From Melitaea cinxia (taxonomy: Eukaryota; Arthropoda; Insecta; Lepidoptera; Nymphalidae), in NCBI RefSeq assembly GCF_905220565.1, contig NC_059422.1:3566001-3630000 (forward strand): a DNA stretch of 64,000 nt, written 5' to 3'. The notes under the pieces were generated by a model, which was given only the letters and a program-made list of their open reading frames with translations, ran no database searches and was not told the origin of the DNA. A program made the position numbers and the translations under genes. Positions 1 through 10,500 of this stretch are shown here, one piece after another. Position 1 is the stretch's first letter; every line of letters starts with the position of its first letter.

Positions 1-248
1 TGTCGCTACCGTCGACGTGACCTAAATCTCTACCATCTACATCGACCTCACGCTGATCGATTGACCTCTAGGGACAATTATAATAAGTAAGATTGAGTTA
101 CCATTGTTTCACTAGCATTTTGGCGTTTGCAGTGATTGTGCTTTCTACTCTGGGGGTTTGTGGTTGGCTGGTTGGCATCACCTGTATGGGTGTATATAAA
201 TTTGTGTATATGTATCATTTATATGTACGTCTATTAAAAAAATGTATA

Positions 249-482
249 TCACTTCAGCCTATCGCAGTCCACTGCTGGACATAGGCCTCTACAAGTTCAC
301 GTCAAAAATGGCATGAACTCATGTGTGTTGCCCATAGTCACCACGCTGGGCAGGCGGGTTGATGACCACCGAAGCACTGTTTCCCGTCTTCGGCCTGTGT
401 ATTTCAAGGCCAGCAGTTGAGTGGTTATCCCGCCATTGCTCGGCTTTTTAAGTTCCAAGATGGTAGTGGAACTGTATCTTAG
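249..482 (+). repeat. Dispersed lepidopteran repeat, family A
   Basis: The stretch opens with a motif around CACTGCTGGACATAGGC and continues through CACCACGCTGGGCAGG to TTCCAAGATGGTAGTGG. The same order recurs near 27610, 37137, 41045, 47455 (reverse), 48318 and 60068, so this is a dispersed repeat and not a gene. The flanking bases 1-248 and 483-598 show nothing recognisable; they should be intron of the ZP gene that follows. Confidence 0.75.
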
Positions 483-598
483 GAAGTATGCATCTTATAT
501 TTTAGAGTATTTTAGGTGACAGCCAATTGATACACCCCATGTTTTGAAAATTTTACGTTATATTAATTATCAGATAAGTTTATCTTTACCTTTTTCAG

Positions 599-677
599 TG
601 ACGAATACGACGAAGATTCAGGATTGTTGCCATCAGTCACAATGAAGATATACAAGGGTGACCCGGAAGATAAACAG
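599..677 (+). CDS. ZP-protein exon a (partial gene)
   Basis: The acceptor follows a pyrimidine tract (ctttttcag) and the donor is GTTAGT. The first base completes a codon from an exon outside the window. The rest reads 26 codons rich in acidic residues and then the ZP strand TMKIYKGD. Confidence 0.75.
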
Positions 678-3600
678 GTTAGTACTGCCATTATTTATAA
701 AAATATAAACAAAAAAAATCTATCTAATTTTAAGTAATAAATAACTAAAAGTGTTGCTAGCAGTTCCAGCTCCAGAGAAGTTATGACTTATCCAATAAGA
801 GTAGGACAAATTTGATGGGACAGCGAGGAGATACTTCTTTATCATATTATGCCTTTAAACAAATTACAGCTAGCGACTATAATCTACTAGACTATAAACT
901 AAATATATCGAATAATCATTAACGTGAACTCGATAACTTTAGTCTCCAAACGAATTTATCGTTACTTTAATGTTCCTGTATATTCATAACTTGGCTATAC
1001 CATACTCTATCACTCAAAATACAAAATTTTATTTATAACGTTTATGGAAACGGAAACCCGATTTTTCTATTTACTAACGTATTCTTTTTGACCGGTAATT
1101 TATTTACACTAATTTCAAGGTGGCGTCAAATGTGAAAATTGGTGACATTCTGACCCTGGTGGTTTCGTTGGAGAAACAGCGGCAGTATGGTCTTCTTGTC
1201 TCGGAGTGTTCCGTACGGGATGGTTTGGGTTGGGCTGAACAGAGTCTTATTGCTGATGACGGGTAAGATGTTTGTGGTATTCTTTACCATTACTTTTAAT
1301 TGTTAATATCTGATAAACCGGTCTCATTTTCATACACACATTTATCACATTCATAATCAAAAGACCAATACCAGTAGATCAATATCTTTCATACAAATAA
1401 ACAAAAACAAAAAACAATAAGAGCAAGGGATTTTATCTTCCAAGATATAGGGACAAAATCCTGAAAAATCTATCAAATTCAGAATCTTCTCCTTTTTGAA
1501 ATCGGTCAAAAAAAAAAACGTAAAATGAATTGATAAATATTTTACAAAAATACTCGAGAACGACTGGACCGATTTTTTTCAGTTAACTGCTTCTTTGTAG
1601 AATGTTCTTACCAGAATTAAAAATAAGGATATTTCGCAGTTTTTTTTTTAATCTCTCGTGTATGACAGTTCGTAAAGAAATAACGCCTGTCGGTTCAGCT
1701 AGCAATTAATAAATAAATAATAGATATTATATCACTTAATTGTCAGTCAATCAGTCGTCAGTCAGTTCAGCATATCGCAATCCACTGCTGGACATAGGCC
1801 TCATTCCGGTTTTCCACAATACTTGTCCAGACTCCACCGGCAATCTTACTCAGATCGTCGGTCCAGCGGGACGGAGGAAGTCCCACACTGCATTTTCCAA
1901 CACGCGATCTCCACTCAAGGACACGTCTGCTCATATACCTTTTATATCACTTCCAGATGTCCACTGGACGGTGAAATAATGGGTCTATTCCAATATTCTC
2001 GTGAGAAGCAAGAGGCGCGTGTCTCGTTCCCCGCACACAAGTTCCCCTACACCGCCAGCGTGTACTACACTTGTGAAGTTAAGCTCTGCGATTTGAATCA
2101 TCCAACTGATTGCGTAAGTATTTAGTCTATGATTACTATTTATAAAGGTAGAGCAGAGCAGGATATATCATACTCAAAATCTGAAACAGCCCGTCTGCGG
2201 AAGTCAACCTTACAAAAGTGTCCCTGTGGTAAGTAAGGTGACCAGAGCTACTGGAGAGGGTTAGGGATAGGTTCAGAAACGCACTTGCAATGCTTATGGT
2301 TTTGTAAGCGTCTATGAGCTACGGTAACCGCTTACCACCATGTGGGTCGTACGCTTGTTTTCTAACCTAGTTGAATAAAATAAGAACAAAAAATTGTAAT
2401 CGGAAATCAAAAATCAGAACTTTCCTAGTAAACTTAACTGTCTTGTATAAAAATAAAAGTCAAGTGTCTATAATATAATCTTAAACACCCATGATTGAGA
2501 GGTTGGGTGTATTGGTGCTTTCGCCACATTCAACATAATATCACTATAGTTTTCTGACTGTTTCGCAGAACTCTTGGTATGCATGTTTATCTATATTTCA
2601 GTTAATACTATAAATCATAGTACAAAGTCTGACTTTGTCTCTTCAACCCAATAACAGTAAAACTGTATTACAGATTGGTCAAAATTTGAGATTGTATTTT
2701 GTAAACATTCTTAGTGTTATCATTATCGTTGAAGTTATGTAGCTTCAATTAACGATTTTATTTTTCATGCAGTATTTTCTATGGAGAGGATTTCATGGTA
2801 TGTAATAGTTCCAGTAGGGGTATACTAATACCAAAAAACTATAATTTAATTGCTAAGGTTTAAAATTGTTGGAAGCGTTTAAGTTGCAATTTCAGGACAG
2901 AAATAGGATTTAAGACATCTTACAAATTAATATTTTCTTTTTATTACCAAAACTCTTTTGTGTCAATTAATTACACCTAATAACAAATACTGTCATTAAA
3001 TGCAGTCAAACTTTTTGGACTAAATTTACAAATTGCTAGTGAGGGTTAGAACCAATTTATATTATTTCAAATAAAATCTAATATTGGTTAAATTTTGAAA
3101 ACAAAAATGTTTAAGTGTGCCACAATTTTAAAGAAAACTCAGTTGTTTTTAATCACAAACTAATTTACTTTTAAATATTTTCATATGTGACTAAAAAAAT
3201 TATTAAAAATTCTGTCCTAAATTTACCCTTTTTTATGTGGGGAAAATCCATCATGAATATCCTTCAGCGCGGGGGCGCCAGAGGATTATATCAGACTTCT
3301 ACTGACTAAAAAAACCAGCACGTGTGAGCAGTCGTCCGCCTGGGTGGGGCGAGATGTGGTCACACTAGTATTCGCCACCTGTCCTAAATAACCTTTTTTT
3401 TACGTGGGGAAAATCCTCAAGGACACCCTCCGACGAGGGGGCATCGGAGGGGAGTCAGACTCTTACTGAATAAAAACCATCCACGTGTGAGCAGACCTCC
3501 GCCCAAGTAGGGCGAGATGGGGTCGCGTTAGCATGCACCACCTCTGTTGTCCTAAATTTAACCTAAATCAGGGTCAAGCGTCTTTTAATCGCTTACTTTT

Positions 3601-4603
3601 TAGTATGATAATTTTTTCGAAACACGCCAGTTTTTGTCACTCAGAAAAGTCCACCGTTATGTCCAAGTATGACCTGTTACTATTTGATAATAAACCAGTT
3701 AACAAAATACTGCAACAATAATACTGCTTTCAAGCAGTATTGTGTTCCTGTTGATGAGTAAGATGACCAGAGCTCCTGGGGGGGGTTAGGGATTGGGTCG
3801 GCAACGCGCTTGCGATGCTTCTGGTGTTGCAGGCGTCTATAAGCTACGGTAATCTCTTACCATCAGGTGAGCCGTACGCTTGTTTGCCGAACTAGTGATA
3901 TAAAAAAAAATTCATTTCCAGGAGCCATGTTCCCACAAAAAGAACCGAGTGCGTCGTCAATCGGACGAAGGATCGCCAGCTACCGTTGAGGTGTTCTCTG
4001 GACTCTACGTCAACGAAGCTGATTCGCCTGAAAACGATGATGTTACTAGCGAAAAGGTGGGTTCCTAATCTATTATACTCCAATCTTTAATACATACTAT
4101 GAAACAAACTTCCATGTTTGTCAACGTAATTTTGTCAGTAATAGCCGCCTGTTTAGTAAAATAGTTCGAACTGCTATAATTGCTTCTGTAGTTTGGCGCT
4201 AATATTTTATGCTATACAAAGTTTTTATTTTATATACACATTTATAGTTCTTATTAAAAGGCCAAAAACAGATTAGTAGATTGATTTTAGATTCGACGTG
4301 TTTCTGTTGATATTTTAAATATTGTAAGTGACATATACGTTAATTAAAATGGATTCTAGATAGAGGAAAAAAACATCTTTAAATATAAATTACTCTTTGT
4401 TTCAGAAGGAAGACGAAATATGCATTTCGCAGAAAAACTTCGCAATTGGTATATGTGTTGCTGGCGTCATTTTGATGATCTGCGTCATTGCGGCCATCGC
4501 CTTCATCCTCGCGAGGAGACGAAACCCTAAGACGTATTCAAGAACTGGCAGCTCCCTATATAGTGGACCATACACTAATACTGGGTACTCACATACGAGT
4601 TAA
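599..4603 (+). CDS. ZP-domain membrane protein, C-terminal part (Piopio-like)
   Basis: Five exons (599-677, 1120-1262, 1957-2113, 3922-4056, 4406-4603) splice in frame to 236 residues plus a stop; upstream exons lie outside the window. The part seen is the second half of a zona pellucida domain with its spaced cysteines (SEC, GCPLDG, YTCEVKLC, DC, EPC), then a basic furin-type site RVRR, an acidic linker, one membrane helix starting at NFAIGICVAG, and a short tail of about 30 residues rich in Ser, Thr, Tyr and Gly. ZP proteins of this layout are secreted or membrane-anchored polymers of the apical extracellular matrix, released by cleavage at the basic site. The short tail and linker resemble insect Piopio, which works with Dumpy in tracheal and epidermal matrix. 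The ZP family call is firm; the Piopio assignment is recognition by eye. Confidence 0.8.
1120..1262 (+). CDS. ZP-protein exon b
   Basis: The acceptor is TTTCAAG and the donor GTAAGA. The exon enters in phase 0 and ends two bases into a Gly codon. It reads GDILTLVVSLEKQ and then LLVSECSVRDG, the conserved core of the ZP-C half with its cysteine. Confidence 0.8.
1763..1940 (-). mobile_element. LINE 3'-end fragment inside a ZP-gene intron
   Basis: Read on the minus strand, this matches the LINE C-terminal fragment at 16390-16640 (+): the ATAGGC, TTCCGGTTTTCC, GGCAATCTTAC, AGATCGT, CCCACACTGCATTT and GGACACGTCTGCTC blocks occur in the same order. It ends only about 16 bp before the exon c acceptor, so most of the 3' part of this intron is transposon-derived. 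Confidence 0.75.
1957..2113 (+). CDS. ZP-protein exon c
   Basis: The acceptor is CACTTCCAG and the donor GTAAGT. The first base completes the Gly of DDGCPLDG, the typical cysteine loop of ZP proteins. YTCEVKLC and the closing DC follow. The intron just upstream ends in transposon-derived sequence (see the LINE fragment at 1763-1940). Confidence 0.85.
2210..2365 (+). repeat. Dispersed repeat, family B
   Basis: Contains the blocks AGTAAGGTGACCAGAGC, GCTTATGG, GGCGTCTATGAGCTACGG and CGTACGCTTGTTT. These recur in the same order at 3735, 15528, 15930 (reverse), 21545 (reverse), 26895 (reverse), 37682 (reverse), 40440 (reverse), 56760 and 57940. Confidence 0.7.
3228..3550 (+). repeat. Two tandem copies of a SINE-like repeat
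   Basis: Two head-to-tail units of about 160 bp. Each starts with a T-run and GTGGGGAAAATCC, passes through ACACGTGTGAGCAG, CTCCGCC and GGGCGAGATG, and ends in CCACCT followed by TGTCCTAAAT. Units begin near 3228 and 3390 and have diverged by substitutions and small gaps. No ORF is convincing. Confidence 0.7.
3735..3897 (+). repeat. Dispersed repeat, family B
   Basis: A well-preserved copy running from AGCAGTATTGTGTTCC through TGGGTCGGCAACGCGC to GAGCCGTACGCTTGTTT. It lies about 25 bp upstream of ZP exon d, so transposon sequence also abuts this acceptor. Confidence 0.75.
3922..4056 (+). CDS. ZP-protein exon d, with furin-type site
   Basis: The acceptor is ATTTCCAG and the donor GTGGGT; 45 codons in phase 0. 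It starts with EPC, then KKNRVRRQS, where RVRR fits the R-X-R/K-R furin consensus used to release ZP proteins from the membrane. A linker rich in Asp, Glu and Ser follows. Confidence 0.8.
4406..4603 (+). CDS. ZP-protein last exon: membrane helix and tail
   Basis: The acceptor is TTGTTTCAG. It encodes 65 residues and a TAA stop: a roughly 25-residue hydrophobic helix (GICVAGVILMICVIAAIAF), a stop-transfer triplet RRR, and a short cytoplasmic tail with SLYSGPYTNTGYSH. The following sequence is AT-rich and probably 3' UTR; an AATAAA at 5389-5394 could be the polyadenylation signal, but nothing else supports it. Confidence 0.8.
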   Translation, partial: KEDEICISQKNFAIGICVAGVILMICVIAAIAFILARRRNPKTYSRTGSSLYSGPYTNTGYSHTS

Positions 4604-6076
4604 TACTGCCTATAATATACCTTACCCTGTGTGACAAGGAAGCATATATATATTTAGTATACAATTAGAAAGAGACAAATTATACGGTAAAGGTTACGTC
4701 ATTGTAATTTAGAAATCTTTTTCTAAAATATTACAACGAATTATGACAGATGTGTTAGTGTGTTCGGATTTGTGTGTGTAATACAATTATTATGGTAATA
4801 TCATAATATTTTTAACATAAGCTCCAGTCATAACACATTATTAGTAAACTTATATCGATTTATTTTATCTGTAGTTATCATATTTAAATATAGAATGTTG
4901 TGTTCAGAAACCGCAACGATTCAGTCAAATTTAGTTAAGTATTACCAGTGAAATAATTTTAAGTATTAATATCACGAATAACCGAAATGGTTAGTACTTA
5001 TTGTGATCATTTGTCCATTATATCCGTCCATAAATATAATTTAAGTTTCGGAAATGGTTGCCTTCCATTACGTAATAATATATAGGAAGAAATAATATAT
5101 AGGAAGAAATAATCTAGAAAATCTTGAAGCCTTTGTCAATATTATAATGTGATTTTATTTAAATTTAGTTTATTTCACACTCGTGTGAACTATTGATATG
5201 TAAAAACAATAATTGTTACTAAAAATAATAACGTCCTTTTAAATTACTTGATAGTTTGCACGGGCCCTTAATTTCTATTACATACGGTGGCGGGAACTAT
5301 ATCTATCTTCGGTTAGAGGTCACACTTTGTAAAATGAAATGGCTACAAAAAGTAATATACAGTCTGTGATATATTTTTGACGTAAACTAATAAAAAAGTT
5401 TTTGCTCGATTGGAATCTGTAGCCATTTTATTTAATATATAATCCTTATCGAATTATTTTTCATATAGTTGCCATATTTAATTATAAATTTCTTAGTAGC
5501 CAGTTATCCGTCCAAGTATAGGTGCTATTTTATAATTTTTAGCTTTTTAAAAATGCTTTTCGCTTCCTATAATGATGTAACAACGAATTTTGATACGTGT
5601 TTCATAATTACTCCATTGATTTTTTTTTTTTTAGTTATGACTAAATTACTTTTTTTTGTTACAATGGAGTTCTGGAACCATATCGAAGCGTAAACCTTCT
5701 CGGTTTCGGTAGATTGTGTACGAATTTTTAACAAATATACTGACATAAAATTAAATGATTTTTATTTTATACCTTCCTTATTAATATATTTTAGAAACTT
5801 GGCAGTAAATAAAATTCTTATGAACAAATTCAGGAGACAATATTAGGACTAATATACCGCAATTTTTAAAATTCCACTTATGACAATATTTAAAAATAAA
5901 CTCGTTTTTAGCGGACAACAAAACAACTGAAAAATTGGCGGGAAAGTGTTTTTCTTTTTTCTTAATTATCCCATATTTGTTGATATTAAAACCAGCGAGA
6001 TACATACAGTGGAATAAAGGAATTTTTCGTCATTATTATACTTACAAAATACGAAGACTACCGAATTATTACGTTA
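4604..6076. other. AT-rich stretch, part 3' UTR, no gene seen
   Basis: The proximal part is likely the 3' UTR of the ZP gene. A 19-bp direct duplication around TATATAGGAAGAAATAAT occurs near 5084-5112. No ORF with plausible composition and no recognisable repeat family was seen up to the Helitron-like element at 6077. Confidence 0.5.
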
Positions 6077-6795
6077 CTAGCGACCCGCTCCGGCTTCGCA
6101 CGGGTATAAAATATAATTATAGCCTATATCATTCACTGAAAAAATGATTAAAATCGATCCAGTAATTTTGATTTATTCATTACTGCCCGTGACCTGCTCG
6201 CGTTAACTTTAGAGTAAAAGCCGGCCGGAACCGCCGCAAACGCTACGTACCGCAATTTTTAAATCTGTAATATCTTCGAAAATATTCATTTAAATCATAT
6301 GCTGTAAAGGGGCATATAGATCTATATTAAATCAACAATGTATTTAAGGTATTTAATTAGATAAGGATTAATGCTGTATTGGTTAAAATCGTTTTGAAAA
6401 TTAGCCATTATTTGTCGTAAAAAGTAAATGACAAAAAAATGTTATTGTGGGATATCCATAAGAGATAGACATACACCTTAGCGGAGTTTTCTGTAGTTCT
6501 TTTAATGTGTACACTTACTTAGTACATTATTTTGATAAATCTCGAAGGGTTCAGCCTGCGTTTGCAATTTAAGCGAAAAAAAAAATAATTATTTACGACA
6601 TGACATTAGAAAACTCAAAAATAACAGTATTTCTCCACTATTTAATGGATGTTATTATACATATAAACCTTCCTCTTGAATCAATCTATCTATTAAAAAG
6701 AACCGCATCAAAATCCGTTGCGTAGTTTTAAAGATTTAAGCGTACATACATGTGCAGGGACAGAGAAAGCGACTTTGTTTTATACTATGTAGTGA
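6077..6795 (-). mobile_element. Non-autonomous Helitron-like element
   Basis: On the minus strand the stretch begins TCACTACATAG and ends in a GC-rich hairpin-capable region followed by CTAG. It sits between host A and T, the standard Helitron insertion context. A related copy lies at 34628-34905 (shared: CCGTTGCGTAGTTTTAAAGA, TTTGTTTTATACTAT). No Rep/helicase ORF is present. Confidence 0.6.
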
Positions 6796-7535
6796 TTTAC
6801 GTTACTGAAGTTAAGGATGGCAAAAAATTTTTAAAAACGAATGAACTTGATAGGTAAGTAAGAAAAAAATCGATAATATAAAAAATGTATTTAACAACAC
6901 CTTTCTAAAGATATCAATAATCTAAACATACATAAAATGGTTTTATTAACATTTGTGATAAGTACGTAAATTACTTTTATAATTAATTTCATGTATACGT
7001 GTATATTGTTAGAATGAGTATTGAATATATTTTCAAACTTAATATTTTGAAGAATTTTGAACCCGCTGACCTGCCGAAATTCTTGGTACCGTTGTTTGTT
7101 GTTTTAAAATTTATCACTAATAGGGAAAGGCAAAGGACTATAATTCATACAGCCTAGTCTGAATTTGTAAGTTTCATTCCGGTATAACAAAAGGCCAGAG
7201 CCAAGTCTGAAGTAGCTTCATTTTTCTTCTCTCATAAGTTCGGTTTTTTTCGTGGATAGGTTTTTTTTTTAAATTTATATAAACAGTGTCCAGGCAACGA
7301 GCACAAGATAAAAGAATAATCCAAATAAGTGCAGTCCTTCTTTATACGCGTACATACATTTCAGCGACTCATTGTTATTTTTACAGACATTTTTAAGTCT
7401 TAAATGGTCGTCCAATACTCTCTCTAACACTATACAATATACAAATAAAGATAATATAATTTACATACAAATATATCACATAAAAAGCGTGAACTCACTA
7501 CATAAGGCAAAATGTTATTCTTACATAAATTCAGT

Positions 7536-7548
7536 CTTATTCTACGTT
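7536..7548. repeat. LINE target site duplication, left copy
   Basis: CTTATTCTACGTT, identical to 11540-11552 beyond the ATAC tail. The leading C could equally belong to the tail at the right end. Confidence 0.85.
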
Positions 7549-10500
7549 GAGTCAGGGGTACCACTGCAACTTCTGTCGAAAGTTGTATTGTGGTATACGG
7601 GTATGCGACCCCGGCTTCCCGAGCTGCTACTGTCTCTGGCCCCCTCCCGTCGAGACAGTAGTATCCCCACTGAAAGTCTGCTTCGGCGAGGGTGGCAACC
7701 CAATGTAGATATTGCGAAGGGGTTTGGTACACTCGGCGATTCAGCAAGGCAAGGTGATGGCCTAGGGCGACGGCAGAGGGCGTACAGTTACCGTCGGCCA
7801 GACACATCATCCGACCTCTTCCACAGTCGTATCGGTTCACCGTTCCACTGAATTAGGGAGGGGGAGGACGAGTGTGTGCGCCTGCGTATGCGCGAACGCT
7901 TGCGCACCTTAATATATCCTGCGCAGTTGACTGCTTCCGATTCATGGACTCCGTGTACGCTAAGTCCTATGGCGATGGGTTGAGGTAGAGAGGTCCGGCG
8001 GGATGCGAGCCGGGCTTTGTCTGATACCTACACATAGGCGGCCCCAGGGGCGTGAATACACGTCCTGGTCGCCTTCGCATTGCAAGTATGGGACGACAAT
8101 GCGAACTCGGCAGCACCTGGGGTGACAGAGCAGCCCTATTTAGGGAGGCACTGCTCTCCTCGCTCAGCCGAGGAGGGGGCTAGAAAAGGTGCCCTAAAAA
8201 AAGGCTCGTCCCAACCCGGAAAGTGGTAGTAACCGCGGCTGCCACTGCATCAATCTAATTCGTGGTCGACGTAACAGAAAGAGTAAAACAATCATGAAAC
8301 CGCCTACCATGATATTTGGCGCGTGGAATGTAAGAACGCTCATTGACCGAGATGGCAACGCCTGCCCCGAACGCAAAACCGCTATAGTAGCTCGTGAACT
8401 TATTCGTTATAATGTCGATGTGGCTGCACTCAGCGAAACACATCTCGCTGATGAAGGAGAGCTGGTGGAGGTTGGGGGCGGTTACACTTTCTTCTGGAAG
8501 GGTACCCCTTCATCTGAACCTCGTAGGTCTGGGGTAGGATTTGCCATCAAAACTCAATTAACAAAGCGACTTCATGAATGTCCTGTGCACATCACGGACC
8601 GCGTTACCACGCTGCGCCTTCACCTGGACTCGGACAACTACCTTAATGTCATCAGTGTTTATGCACCAACGCTGGACAAGTCTGATGACATCAAGGACAA
8701 ATTCTATGAGGAATTATCTCAATGCCTTAACAACATCAACAGCGAAGAGCAGATATTGCTGCTAGGCGATTTCAATGCCAGAGTTGGCCGAGACTATGAG
8801 GCTTGGCCTGGAGTTCTGGGCAGACATGGAGTCGGCAACATGAACAGCAATGGTCAGTTGCTGCTCAGTCTATGTGCTCAATACGACCTTGCGATATCGA
8901 ACACTATGTTTCGGCTTGCCGCTAAGCACAAGACAACCTGGATGCACCCGCGGTCTAAACACTGGCATTTGATAGACTACGCCATCATACGGCAACGAGA
9001 TATCAGTCAAGTACAAGTCACCCGTGTTATGAGAGGTGCGCACTGTTGGACTGACCATCGACTCATTGTCACCAAGCTAAGACTCCGCCTCCGCCGGCCT
9101 CGTAGATCTATAGAAAAAAAGCCTGTGTGTTTAAACGTGGATAGGCTAAAGTGCTGCGAGGCTAGAAAACAATATGCCGAAGCCTTATCGGGAAATCTGT
9201 TGCCTGCTAATGAGACGGATGATGTCAGTGCTGCTTGGGGAGCTATGTCTAGTCATATTATGGAAACCGCGTTAGCTACATTGGGCACCAAAGACCGGCG
9301 TAGTGAAGACTGGTTCGATGACAACAATGAGGCTCTCCGGGCAGCACTCGACAAACATCGGGAACTCTTGCGACAGCACAGTAGAAGATGCGGAAACATT
9401 GCGGCGGTCAAAGCGAGTGACCAAGAATTGCGCAAGCTGTCTCGTCAGATAAAAGATAAGTGGTGGCGTGACAAAGCTTGTCAAATGCAGTGGCTTGCTG
9501 ACACTAATCAGCTTCGGGAGTTTTACTGCGAATTGCGAAAGCTGCTTGGTATTTCCTGCCGAGCAAAAGTACCTCTGAGGTCTTTAGACAGTTCACACCT
9601 CCTCACTAGCAAGGAGGAAGTATTAAAACGCTGGGCTGAACACTTTAACACTCTATTCAACGTGGATCGATCAGCGGATCTGCGAAACATCAGCTTAATG
9701 CCTCAACTCCCTTTATCTATCGAGCTAGATGAGCCACTGACGTTCGACGAGGTTGTCACCGCCATCAGACAGCAGAAAAATAAGCGGGCAGCTGGCATTG
9801 ACCATATACCAAGCGAGCTGTTGAAGTACGGCGGTAAGGATTTGCACACGTCTCTTTGGAAACTGTTTGTCCGAATGTGGGCGGAGGAGCGAGTCCCAGA
9901 CGATTTCAAATTGTCTCGTATTAGTGCCCTTTACAAGAACCGGGGCGATCGTTCTGACTGTAGTTCATATCGCGGTATTTCAATATTATCTGCTCCTGGG
10001 AAGGTCTTTGCCAGAGTTCTATTGAACCGCCTAAGGGACTTATCAGAAAGGATCCTGCCTGAAACCCAGTTTGGCTTCCGACCTAACCGAGGCACATGTG
10101 AAGCTATTTTCTCGGTGCGTCAACTTCAGGAGAAAAGCAGAGAACAGGGACGTCAGCTGTATCTCTGCTTTGTTGACTTGGAGAAAGCATTCGACAGTGT
10201 GCCTCGCGAAGCCCTCTGGATAGTACTGGGAAAGCTAGGATGCACAGAGAAGTTTGTGAGACTTCTGCGACTCCTGCATGACAATATGCAGTGCTGCGTC
10301 TCCGTAGACGGCGAACAGTCCGACTTTTTTCCCGTTACTTGTGGGGTAAAGCAAGGGTGTGTCCTAGCACCCACACTGTTCGCGCTATACTTTGCAGTAG
10401 TAGTCAAGGAGATCCTACAAGCTGTTTCTGAAGGAGTTCGCATTCGCTTTCGCACTGATGGCAGTCTTTTCAACTTAGCTAGACTTAAGGCGCGCACCAA

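Noticed and set aside
7372..7851. Frames of 136-159 codons on both strands across the LINE leader
   Set aside because: They run through the target duplication into flanking DNA and lack the CCHC or coiled-coil features of an ORF1.
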